Origin: Thiosulfativibrio sp964387695
GTDB taxonomy: Bacteria; Pseudomonadota; Gammaproteobacteria; Thiomicrospirales; Thiomicrospiraceae
Assembly: GCA_964387695.1 (NCBI GenBank)
Contig: CAYLXI010000075.1
Location: 1 to 8,770 of the forward strand
Length of the DNA: 8,770 nucleotides
Reading direction: 5' to 3'
Shown piece by piece: positions 1 through 6,180 of the stretch. A program made the position numbers and the translations under genes. The stretch's first letter is position 1. Each line of letters opens with the position of its first letter. The notes beneath the pieces were generated by a model that was given only the letters and a program-made list of their open reading frames with translations, had not been told where the DNA came from and did no database searches.

Positions 1-1513
1 AATTAAGTTGATAATTTTCAACTTTAACGGGAGCTGACCAAAAATCTCCTTGTGCTAAATCACAGCCTATATTAGTTAATAGCTCTGCTACTTTATGGGA
101 GCTTACTCCTGGTGCAATAACACAAGCATCTAAGCTTTTTGACATTTGGATAATACCTTGAATCCATTGACGACCAGAAGATGTTTGAATATGCTTATTA
201 AGCCAATTTGGATCTAGCTTAAATTTTTGAATACTTAAACCTGCCATAATAGACAAATCTAATGGAACTGCTCCCATCCCTGTTAAGGTAATTTGAAAAC
301 CCTTTAAATGCAGGTCTTTTAAGATATTTTGGAAAAAAGCATCGTAATTTACAAATTCTTTTAGAGAGAATTCTAACTGAATTTGTGAAGCAGCCACTTG
401 ATATTTTTGTAATCTATCAACTAAAATAGATATAAAATCATTAGAACGCCAAAGAGATTCAAGAATAGGAATAGAAACCACTAATTCTTGATTATATTGA
501 CACCATTGGTGCAAATAATAACATCCAGAGTCAAGCAACCATAAAGCAATCGAATGCTCTTCACCACTTTTTTTCAATATTTCAGACCAACCAGTTAAAA
601 ATGGCGTTTCTGATTCTGAATTTTTCCAGTGAATTGTCATGCTACCGCCAACCACTATGTTTTGTTTTAAATCAACTTGTGGTTCAACATAAATTTCTAG
701 CTCTGAGTTCTTAATCGCCTTTTCAAATCTAGACTGTAACAAATAACTACGAGTAAGATCTTTTGATTTTGTTTCTTCAAAAAAACTATAGGTTTTTTTG
801 CCTTTTAACTTAGAAGAATAGAGAGCTTCATCGGCATTTTCGACTAATTCAGAAGCTGTTCTAGCATCCTTTGGAAAACTAGAAATACCAATACTCACTG
901 AGGTGTTTACTTCTTTTCCATCAAACCAGTAGAGACGAGAAGTTTCCTGAATGATGCGTTTACAAATAGCCTCAATTACTTCTTTAGCATCTGTGTTGGC
1001 AAGCAAAATAACAAACTCATCGCCCCCTAAACGACTCACAATATCACCTTCTCTAACAGATGATATTAAACGAGCACTTATATGTCGTAGTAATTCATCT
1101 CCAATATGGTGACCTAAAATATCGTTCACTTTTTTAAAACCATCTAGGTCTAAAAACAATAAAGAAAAAGGCTGATCTGTCTCAGAAAAATTCTGAACTA
1201 ATTTTTCTAGCGTTTCATGAAAATAACCACGATTAGGCAGGTGAGTTAAAGCATCATAATTAGCCTTGCGGTATAATTCTTCGGTTCTAAGCTTTACTTT
1301 TGACTCTATTAAAGCTTCTATATCGGGTGAATGAGAAAATTTACCCTGCAAATCAGATAACATTTTTTTGACACCAAGTTTTTTTGACACAACTTTTGGT
1401 ATACTTTCGTTTTCACGCATTTTCTGAATGGCAGTTAAGCCTTTACTCCCTAAAACAACTCTGCTTTCAGGGCTTAGCTGGTCGGCTTGCCTCTTATTTA
1501 GTGTATTAATCAT
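1..1513 (-). CDS. GGDEF-EAL protein: probable diguanylate cyclase with degenerate EAL domain (3' end outside window)
   Basis: 504 codons are visible and the stop lies beyond the left edge. By domain length only a few residues are missing. The ATG at 1513 follows a GAGGG ribosome site about 4 bases upstream. There is no signal peptide or membrane segment, so the protein is probably cytoplasmic. Residues 1-60 match no domain I know, and a helix at about 64-84 leads into GGDEF. The GGDEF domain (about 85-246) looks active: DALTHLPNR at 87-95, DLDGFK at 122-127, intact GGDEF at 163-167, and the c-di-GMP inhibitory RxxD at 154-157. The EAL domain (about 258-504) keeps the fold landmarks (PQVDL at 278, K432/D434, AQG at 487-489). 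It has lost the catalytic motifs: EAL is SMT (291-293), the DD pair of DDFG is TG (411-412), the Glu of AEGVET is P468, and the Asn of NLS is absent. Inference: it makes c-di-GMP and uses the EAL part for sensing or binding. The input signal is unknown. Confidence 0.92.
   Translation of the reverse strand, partial: MINTLNKRQADQLSPESRVVLGSKGLTAIQKMRENESIPKVVSKKLGVKKMLSDLQGKFSHSPDIEALIESKVKLRTEELYRKANYDALTHLPNRGYFHETLEKLVQNFSETDQPFSLLFLDLDGFKKVNDILGHHIGDELLRHISARLISSVREGDIVSRLGGDEFVILLANTDAKEVIEAICKRIIQETSRLYWFDGKEVNTSVSIGISSFPKDARTASELVENADEALYSSKLKGKKTYSFFEETKSKDLTRSYLLQSRFEKAIKNSELEIYVEPQVDLKQNIVVGGSMTIHWKNSESETPFLTGWSEILKKSGEEHSIALWLLDSGCYYLHQWCQYNQELVVSIPILESLWRSNDFISILVDRLQKYQVAASQIQLEFSLKEFVNYDAFFQNILKDLHLKGFQITLTGMGAVPLDLSIMAGLSIQKFKLDPNWLNKHIQTSSGRQWIQGIIQMSKSLDACVIAPGVSSHKVAELLTNIGCDLAQGDFWSAPVKVENYQLN
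1363..1390. repeat. 12-bp direct repeat with period 16 inside the GGDEF-EAL gene
   Basis: TTTTTTTGACAC occurs at 1363-1374 and again at 1379-1390 (plus-strand reading). It codes for about residues 42-50 of the GGDEF-EAL protein, and each copy includes a seven-base homopolymer. The period of 16 is not a multiple of three, so losing or gaining one unit would shift the frame before the GGDEF domain. The repeat itself is read directly; any slippage is inference. Confidence 0.85.
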
Positions 1514-1535
1514 ACGACCCTCAACAATTTATTTT

Positions 1536-1564
1536 ATTACAGTTTTAAAGCTATTTGCCGTTAA
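1536..1564 (-). promoter_or_regulatory. candidate sigma-70 promoter of the GGDEF-EAL gene
   Basis: On the minus strand TTAACG (1564-1559, 4 of 6 to TTGACA) and TGTAAT (1541-1536, 5 of 6 to TATAAT) are separated by exactly 17 bases. Transcription would start near 1529, giving a leader of roughly 16 bases with the GAGGG ribosome site. In A+T-rich DNA such matches arise by chance fairly often. The position fits a gene that would otherwise depend on read-through from mnmC. Confidence 0.4.
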
Positions 1565-1579
1565 CACTGTGTCATTAAA

Positions 1580-1597
1580 TTCTAAGTAGGTTCTAAG
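1580..1597. repeat. tandem TTCTAAG repeat, possible activator site
   Basis: TTCTAAG occurs at 1580-1586 and 1591-1597, 11 bases apart or about one helical turn. It is centred near -60 relative to the candidate promoter of the GGDEF-EAL gene, where an activator could bind. The repeat is seen directly; a regulatory role is inference, and no known operator is recognised. Confidence 0.35.
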
Positions 1598-1613
1598 CAA
1601 TTAGAGTGCCATC

Positions 1614-3554
1614 TTAATTGACAGCCTTAACAGGGAAAAGACGACCCTTGCGCCAATCTCTAATTTTAAAACGAGCAGGGTGACTTGCTTGGTAAAGACT
1701 TGAGGGTAAATTTAAGGGCTGTTGATGGATCATATCGCTGATTATTTCCGCAGCCATAAATACCGACATTAACCCCCTTGCACCATGCCCATTACTGACA
1801 TAAAGCCCTTGATGGTATTGTTGTTCAGGATAACGATAAGCCGCATGGCTATGAGATTGGCTTAAATAATGTTTCAATAAAAAATCAGTTTGTGCGATGG
1901 GGCCTATTATTGGCAAGTGGTCTGGGGTAGTGGGACGAAAACCTGTTTTACCGCCCTGAACAATTTCTTTAGGATCTTTAAAAGGTACAGTCCAAGAAGG
2001 CATAGATTCTTTTGCCATATTAATATTTTCAATATCTGCCAAAGATGAAAGCTTATTTTCTAAACAAGGGGCTTCAAAGGTAGCTCCTGTAATATGAGTT
2101 CCCTCATCTAAACTTAGTGAATAACCTTTATGAGTAATTACTACATTTAAATCAGTAGAAACGGCTTGTTTTTTAAGATGGGTTACCTGCCCTTTTACTG
2201 GCCTAATGGGTAAATCTAGTTTCTGGTTTAATTTAGAGTCTAAACCTGCGGTGGCAATGATTAATATCTCAGCCTTAATAATATGTTTTTGTTGAGTTTG
2301 TACCACCCAAAAATTTTCTTGCTTAGAAAACTCTACAACCTTTGTTTGAGTAAGGCACTCAATATTTGGATGAGACAAACACTTGTGGATAATAGAAGCA
2401 GGTTGCACCCACCCTCCGTTAGGAAAAAATAACCCTGGATAGTTTACAGAACAGCCTGCAAGAGTTGAATTTTGCTCCGAGGTCTTCCATTGAGCAAAAT
2501 CATTAGGCAAGCCCACACGACGCATACTTTCTAACATACGCTTATGTGTTGTTTCTGTTGCTGCCAAGTGAATTAGACCATTTAAATTTCCTATAATGCT
2601 TTGTGTTTTAAACCAGGGTTTAAGCCACTTAAGAGTGGTTTCAAACCCTTTTAAATACCATTGGCTGCGTAAGTTCCAATCGGCAGTAACTAAAGGATGG
2701 ATTGCTCCAGCCAAATTACCCGAAGCTTCTTGGGCAACTTTAGTGTTTTTCTCAAGTATGGTTACTTGCCAACCCTTGCACGCCAACTTATAAGCAGCCG
2801 TCGCACCTGCCAGACCTGCTCCGACAACAATAGCCGTTTTGGTTTTAAATTTATGTCTAGGCAAGCTAAACCAAGGGGTTTTAGAGCTGTTAGGATAAAG
2901 TTGGGATATTTTTCCAAAGCAAATCTCTTGCTTATTTTTAAAACCCGCATTATTTTGAACTTTAAACCCATATTTTTGCAGGCCACGACAAAGTTCAGCT
3001 GACACCTCAAGCCCAGAAAAACTGGTTTGCTTGTGACTAAGCCTTGCCATTTGAGAATAAACACTCGGTTTCCACGATGGTTCATTGTTTGGAGACCCAA
3101 AACTACCAAACAACCAAACATCAACTTTAACATCCATTTCAGGCAACCCTTGTAATACATCTCCAAACCAAAGAGTGAGTTTTACCTGGTGCTTAACAAA
3201 GTCAATACTGTGCCATCCTGGTAGGATATAAGGATAAGAAGATAGCAACAATTTACTTAGGTTTCTTAGTTCAGAAAAGGGATGATGAAGCTTTTGTAGC
3301 TCTGATTTACTAAACGGAGTGTTTTCAAACGCAACAAAATGCAATATTTCGTTCTTATTTTTAGCTTGCTTTAGCCAGACCTGCATAATTCGTAAAAAAC
3401 TAAGACCTGCACCAAAACCTGTTTCAGCAACACAAAAACTACTTGCCTTTTTAAATCGGCTAGTTAATTGATTATGCTCAATAAAAACATAATCAATTTC
3501 TGCAATTGTGTCCTGATTTAAACAACAAATATTTTTTGGTTTAAAAAGAGTCAC
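1614..3554 (-). CDS. mnmC: tRNA 5-methylaminomethyl-2-thiouridine biosynthesis protein MnmC, with degenerate methyltransferase half
   Basis: 646 residues, against about 668 in E. coli. MnmC completes mnm5(s2)U at the wobble position of certain tRNAs: the C-terminal FAD oxidase removes the carboxymethyl group of cmnm5U, and the N-terminal SAM domain methylates the product. The oxidase half (about 238-646) looks sound: GAGLAG at 245-250, an acidic E268 for FAD ribose, GFRPTTPDHLPIIGP, and the late NGHGARGLMS motif. The methyltransferase half keeps the SAM loop (ETGFGAG, 44-50) and LWFGD (128-132). Where the family has KVDAWFLDGF it reads KVDVWLFGSF (143-152), so the catalytic Asp is Gly. The FTSAG and YFS motifs are also lost. 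The start is GTG. An in-frame TGA 12 bases upstream blocks any extension, and GAGAG serves as the ribosome site. I infer an oxidase with little or no methyltransferase activity. Confidence 0.9.
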   Translation of the reverse strand: MTLFKPKNICCLNQDTIAEIDYVFIEHNQLTSRFKKASSFCVAETGFGAGLSFLRIMQVWLKQAKNKNEILHFVAFENTPFSKSELQKLHHPFSELRNLSKLLLSSYPYILPGWHSIDFVKHQVKLTLWFGDVLQGLPEMDVKVDVWLFGSFGSPNNEPSWKPSVYSQMARLSHKQTSFSGLEVSAELCRGLQKYGFKVQNNAGFKNKQEICFGKISQLYPNSSKTPWFSLPRHKFKTKTAIVVGAGLAGATAAYKLACKGWQVTILEKNTKVAQEASGNLAGAIHPLVTADWNLRSQWYLKGFETTLKWLKPWFKTQSIIGNLNGLIHLAATETTHKRMLESMRRVGLPNDFAQWKTSEQNSTLAGCSVNYPGLFFPNGGWVQPASIIHKCLSHPNIECLTQTKVVEFSKQENFWVVQTQQKHIIKAEILIIATAGLDSKLNQKLDLPIRPVKGQVTHLKKQAVSTDLNVVITHKGYSLSLDEGTHITGATFEAPCLENKLSSLADIENINMAKESMPSWTVPFKDPKEIVQGGKTGFRPTTPDHLPIIGPIAQTDFLLKHYLSQSHSHAAYRYPEQQYHQGLYVSNGHGARGLMSVFMAAEIISDMIHQQPLNLPSSLYQASHPARFKIRDWRKGRLFPVKAVN

Positions 3555-3564
3555 TATTGACTCT
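3547..3564 (-). promoter_or_regulatory. hairpin over the mnmC ribosome site and start codon
   Basis: The mRNA-sense strand reads AGAGTCA-ATAG-TGACTCT: 7 perfect base pairs closed by a 4-base loop. One arm overlaps the GAGAG ribosome site; the loop and other arm hold the GTG start (3554-3552). If folded it would hide the initiation region. Ribosomes translating the short upstream frame, which stops exactly here, could open it. The symmetry is direct observation; translational control is inference. Confidence 0.5.
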
Positions 3565-3604
3565 CAAGAGGATTTAGGTCAAAAATAAGTTTCATGTGAA
3601 ACAT
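3554..3604 (-). pseudogene. 16-codon upstream frame: probable frameshifted N-terminus of MnmC, or a coupling uORF
   Basis: An ATG at 3604, with AAGAG 4 bases upstream, opens a 16-codon frame ending in LIFDLNPLESQ. Its TAG overlaps the mnmC GTG start by one base (TAGTG). An in-frame second ATG lies at 3595. Joined to MnmC across the frame change, it gives an N-terminus of nearly the E. coli length. The join also resembles the family's opening pattern (L-x-F/W, acidic, P, S, F, then D-V-Y-F-S). This suggests an indel split the N-terminus from the rest. The alternative is a small uORF that couples translation into mnmC. The similarity is short and judged by eye. Confidence 0.4.
3588..3603. promoter_or_regulatory. 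parS-like site (candidate ParB-binding sequence)
   Basis: AGTTTCATGTGAAACA matches the widely conserved bacterial parS sequence TGTTTCACGTGAAACA at 14 of 16 positions. The inner 14 bases match at 13. Differences are the first base and one base of the central CG. The site lies in the intergenic gap before mnmC, overlapping the upstream short frame. parS sites load ParB for chromosome segregation and cluster near oriC. No parA or parB is visible here. The changed central base may weaken binding. Confidence 0.45.
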
Positions 3605-3643
3605 TGTACTCTTGAATGTTTTTTTAAAACAAGCAAAAAATTA

Positions 3644-3826
3644 TTACTTTTCTTTGTCCTCATTTTCACCCTCATCTTCGTCTTCTCCATCACTTTCTGA
3701 CTCAGTAGTCATCATAGACTCAATGCCCGCAGCTTGCTTTGCTTGCTCTGCTTGTTCACAACCACTTAGTGCCAGCAAAAATAACAGCGATGCCAGTAAT
3801 GCAAATATCTTAAAAAATGCTTTCAT
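3644..3826 (-). CDS. small acidic lipoprotein, function unknown
   Basis: 60 residues. I start it at the ATG at 3826 because AAAGGA lies 9 bases upstream and a lipoprotein signal begins at once. Upstream extension of the frame would overlap uvrD and lacks a signal sequence. Residues 1-22 have a lysine followed by a long hydrophobic stretch, ending in the lipobox LSGC with lipidated C23. The next residue is E, not D, so sorting to the outer membrane is expected. The mature part is only 38 residues: a Gln/Ala/Glu helix-like run (24-34), then a tail (42-60) made largely of Glu and Asp with a few Ser, Gly and Lys. Such a tail could bind cations or basic partners, but this is speculation. It resembles the small entericidin-like or LPP-like lipoproteins only in size. 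It lies 67 bases after uvrD. I do not recognise a family. Confidence 0.75.
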   Translation of the reverse strand: MKAFFKIFALLASLLFLLALSGCEQAEQAKQAAGIESMMTTESESDGEDEDEGENEDKEK

Positions 3827-3893
3827 TATTATATATCCTTTCTTTTTGAAAATTAGCACCAAAAATTTGTACCAGTGCAACTTACATTCTATC
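3827..3893 (-). promoter_or_regulatory. gap between uvrD and the lipoprotein: weak promoter candidate, no clear terminator
   Basis: On the minus strand TTGCAC is followed 17 bases later by GCTAAT. These match the sigma-70 boxes at only 3 and 4 of 6, so the case is weak. GCAC and GTGC within the same stretch could form a four-pair stem, too weak to call a terminator. The lipoprotein may therefore be co-transcribed with uvrD or have its own poor promoter. The AAAGGA ribosome site sits at 3841-3836. Confidence 0.25.
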
Positions 3894-6110
3894 TTATTTT
3901 TTAACCAAATTAGCAAAACCAGCCACTAACCATTTTGAGCCAGCATGAATAAAATTAACTTGAATCCTAGCTCGTTCTCCCGAACCTTCGGTTGCCAGTA
4001 CCGTGCCATCTCCAAATTTTTGATGAAAAACTTGTTCGCCTGCTACATAACCCGCTTCTTCAGCAAAGGCTTTTTTTAAATTTTGACTGTAAGGTGTTGG
4101 AGTAAAATTATTAGTATTCTCTCTAGCAGAACCAGTTAGCCGAATAAACTCTACACAATCTTGTGGAATTTCCTTAATAAACCGAGAAGGCTGTGGATAA
4201 AGCTCATTACCATGCATTCGGCGACGATTAGCAAAGCTAATCATTAATTGGCGTTCGGCACGCGTAATACCTACATAGGCGAGTCGCCGCTCTTCTTCTA
4301 GGCGTGAGATATCTTCTAGTGATTGCTGTGATGGGAATAAACCTTCTTCAACACCGACCATAAACACTAGAGGAAACTCCAACCCTTTAGCTGAATGCAA
4401 AGTCATAAGCTGTACCGACGATTCCCATTTATCAGCCTGTTGTTCTCCTGATTCTAAAGCGGCTTGAGCTAAAAATTCTGCTATAGGATTAGCGTAGGCA
4501 ATATCATCCATAGAGTCTTTCTCTACACCTTCAGCAGTTTGTTGTGGAGATTGAAAACTGCTGGCAGCATTAATTAATTCATCTAAATTTTCTAGGCGGC
4601 TTTGCCCCTGTTCAGACTGATCTTTTTCAAAAAATAATTGCAATCCTGAGCGAGAAATGACCTGAATGGCTTGATCTTTTAAATCTTGATTTTTAGCCGA
4701 GTCATCTAGTGACTCAATTAAAATTTTAAATCCAGAGAGAGCCGTTTTTGCCCTTGGGGTTAATTTTTGTTCTAGCAAACTTTCCATTGCGGCCCATAAA
4801 GAAACATCTTCCATTTTAGCAATTTCTCGAATCATATCCGCTGTTTTATTGCCTATTCCTCTTGCAGGATGATTATAAATTCTTTCAAAAGCAGCGTCAT
4901 CATTACGGTTAATTATTAGGCGTAAATAACCCAAAACATCTTTAACTTCGGCACGGTCATAAAAACGCAAACCACCATAAACTCGATAAGGAATTTGAGC
5001 TTGTAGCAGAGCTTGTTCCATAACACGAGATTGGGCATTAGAACGATACAACACAGCTATTTCATTGCGATTTCCACCATTCTCACACCATTTAATAACT
5101 TGATTGCAGACAAAATGTGCTTCGTCTTGCTCGTTAAATGCCTCGTAAACCTTGATAGAATCACCATCTTCTCCTGAAGACCAAAGATTTTTTCCCATGC
5201 GTTCTTGGTTATTAGAAATAAGTTGATTAGCAGCCTTTAAAATTGTCCCTGTTGAACGATAGTTTTGCTCTAATCTAACTGTTTTTACATCAGAAAAACC
5301 TTGATCAAACTGGCGAATATTTTCAATTTTTGCTCCTCGCCAACCATAAATAGATTGATCATCGTCACCAACAATAAACAACTTACCAGTATCTCCAGCT
5401 AAAACACGCAACCATGCATATTGTAAGCTGTTGGTATCTTGAAATTCATCTACCAAAATGTGGCGAAAACGCCCTTGATAATGAGCCAAAATACTGGGGT
5501 TTTTTAGCCAAAGTTCATGGGCCCTCAGTAAAAGCTCGGCAAAATCTACCAGCCCCGATTTTTTACATTGTTCTTCATAAATTTGATAAATTTGGAGCAT
5601 TTTCTTAACAAAAGGATTGTTACCTGGATCAGAATGCTGAGAACGACGACCCTCTTCCTTTTCGCCATTGATAAAAGATTGTACCTGTCTATGTGGCCAT
5701 TGTTGCTCATCAAGATCTAAATTTTTTAATAACCGTTTGATTACTCTTTTTTGATCGTCAGAGTCAATAATTTGAAAAGTTTGAGGTAGCTTAGCCTCTT
5801 GATAATGTTGTCGTAATAAACGATAGGCAATGCCATGAAAAGTTCCCATGGTTACGCCTTGTGATTGCTTGCCAATTAGACTTTCAATTCGTCCGCGCAT
5901 TTCATTAGAAGCTTTATTAGTAAAGGTTACTGCCAAAATATTGTAGGGTGAGTACCCCATGACCTGAATGAGCCAGGCAATGCGATGAATTAACACCTTG
6001 GTTTTACCCGAACCTGCTCCTGCTAATATTAACGCATGTTGATATTCAACAGTAACTGCTGACCTTTGCTCATTGTTTAAGTCATTGATGATGTGTGATA
6101 TATCGTCCAT
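3894..6110 (-). CDS. uvrD: DNA helicase II UvrD, superfamily 1A 3'-5' helicase
   Basis: 738 residues, against 720 in E. coli. UvrD uses ATP to unwind DNA 3' to 5'. It removes the nicked strand in MutL-directed mismatch repair, releases the UvrC-incised oligonucleotide in nucleotide excision repair, and clears RecA filaments. All SF1 motifs are present in order: Q motif LNNEQR (11-16), Walker A AGAGSGKT (30-37), TFTNKAS (62-68), Walker B DEFQDT (221-226), GDDDQSIYGWRG (248-259), EQNYRST (281-287), TLHSAKGLEFP (570-580) and RRLAYVGITRAE (608-619). The C-terminal segment (about 690-738, EQVFHQKFGDG to KWLVAGFANL) is the one typical of UvrD, rather than Rep. Residues 517-540 form a variable Gln/Ser/Asp linker longer than in E. 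coli. The ATG at 6110 has AGAGG 5 bases upstream. It diverges from xthA across a long palindrome. Confidence 0.97.
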   Translation of the reverse strand: MDDISHIINDLNNEQRSAVTVEYQHALILAGAGSGKTKVLIHRIAWLIQVMGYSPYNILAVTFTNKASNEMRGRIESLIGKQSQGVTMGTFHGIAYRLLRQHYQEAKLPQTFQIIDSDDQKRVIKRLLKNLDLDEQQWPHRQVQSFINGEKEEGRRSQHSDPGNNPFVKKMLQIYQIYEEQCKKSGLVDFAELLLRAHELWLKNPSILAHYQGRFRHILVDEFQDTNSLQYAWLRVLAGDTGKLFIVGDDDQSIYGWRGAKIENIRQFDQGFSDVKTVRLEQNYRSTGTILKAANQLISNNQERMGKNLWSSGEDGDSIKVYEAFNEQDEAHFVCNQVIKWCENGGNRNEIAVLYRSNAQSRVMEQALLQAQIPYRVYGGLRFYDRAEVKDVLGYLRLIINRNDDAAFERIYNHPARGIGNKTADMIREIAKMEDVSLWAAMESLLEQKLTPRAKTALSGFKILIESLDDSAKNQDLKDQAIQVISRSGLQLFFEKDQSEQGQSRLENLDELINAASSFQSPQQTAEGVEKDSMDDIAYANPIAEFLAQAALESGEQQADKWESSVQLMTLHSAKGLEFPLVFMVGVEEGLFPSQQSLEDISRLEEERRLAYVGITRAERQLMISFANRRRMHGNELYPQPSRFIKEIPQDCVEFIRLTGSARENTNNFTPTPYSQNLKKAFAEEAGYVAGEQVFHQKFGDGTVLATEGSGERARIQVNFIHAGSKWLVAGFANLVKK

Positions 6111-6119
6111 AAAAGCCTC

Positions 6120-6180
6120 TAATCTTTAATGACTGTATTATAATCTTTAAAATTACCAGGTCTGGTAGTTTTAAAGATTA
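6120..6180. repeat. three copies of TAATCTTTAA around the uvrD promoter
   Basis: TAATCTTTAA occurs at 6120-6129 and 6141-6150 in direct orientation, and inverted (TTAAAGATTA) at 6171-6180. The first two are 21 bases apart, two helical turns, on the same DNA face. The second and third form part of the large palindrome. The first copy lies over the predicted uvrD transcript start and touches its ribosome site. It may be an extra half-site for the protein that reads the palindrome; this is inference. Confidence 0.45.
6137..6142 (-). promoter_or_regulatory. -10 element of the predicted uvrD promoter
   Basis: The minus strand reads a perfect TATAAT here, formed by the outer end of the palindrome's left arm. 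The predicted start is near 6130, giving a leader of about 20 bases. The -35 position 17 bases away (CCAGAC, 6165-6160) does not resemble TTGACA and falls in the palindrome centre. Activation, or another protein bound there, may therefore control the promoter. Confidence 0.5.

Noticed and set aside
1213..1222. TTTCATGAAA palindrome as a second parS-like site
   Set aside because: It is 10 bp and lacks the CACGTG-type centre and correct half-site spacing of parS. It lies in coding sequence of the GGDEF domain.
1598..1620. CAATTA/TAATTG inverted repeat at the mnmC stop as a terminator
   Set aside because: Only six A+T-rich pairs with an 11-base loop and no following T run; too weak.
2596..3166. 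Open frames on either strand within mnmC
   Set aside because: They lack recognisable domains or ribosome sites and overlap a well-supported gene, so I treat them as shadow frames.
3827..3916. Longer 90-residue form of the lipoprotein
   Set aside because: The added N-terminus would overlap the end of uvrD, has no ribosome site, and would bury the signal peptide 30 residues in. The ATG at 3826 has AAAGGA and an immediate signal sequence.
5414..5608. Short plus-strand frame inside uvrD
   Set aside because: It is antisense to conserved helicase coding sequence and has no domain or start signal.
6133..6160. LexA/SOS box upstream of uvrD (CTGT at 6133-6136)
   Set aside because: The gammaproteobacterial box needs CTGT-N8-ACAG. 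No ACAG lies at the right distance on either strand, so SOS control is not supported by sequence.
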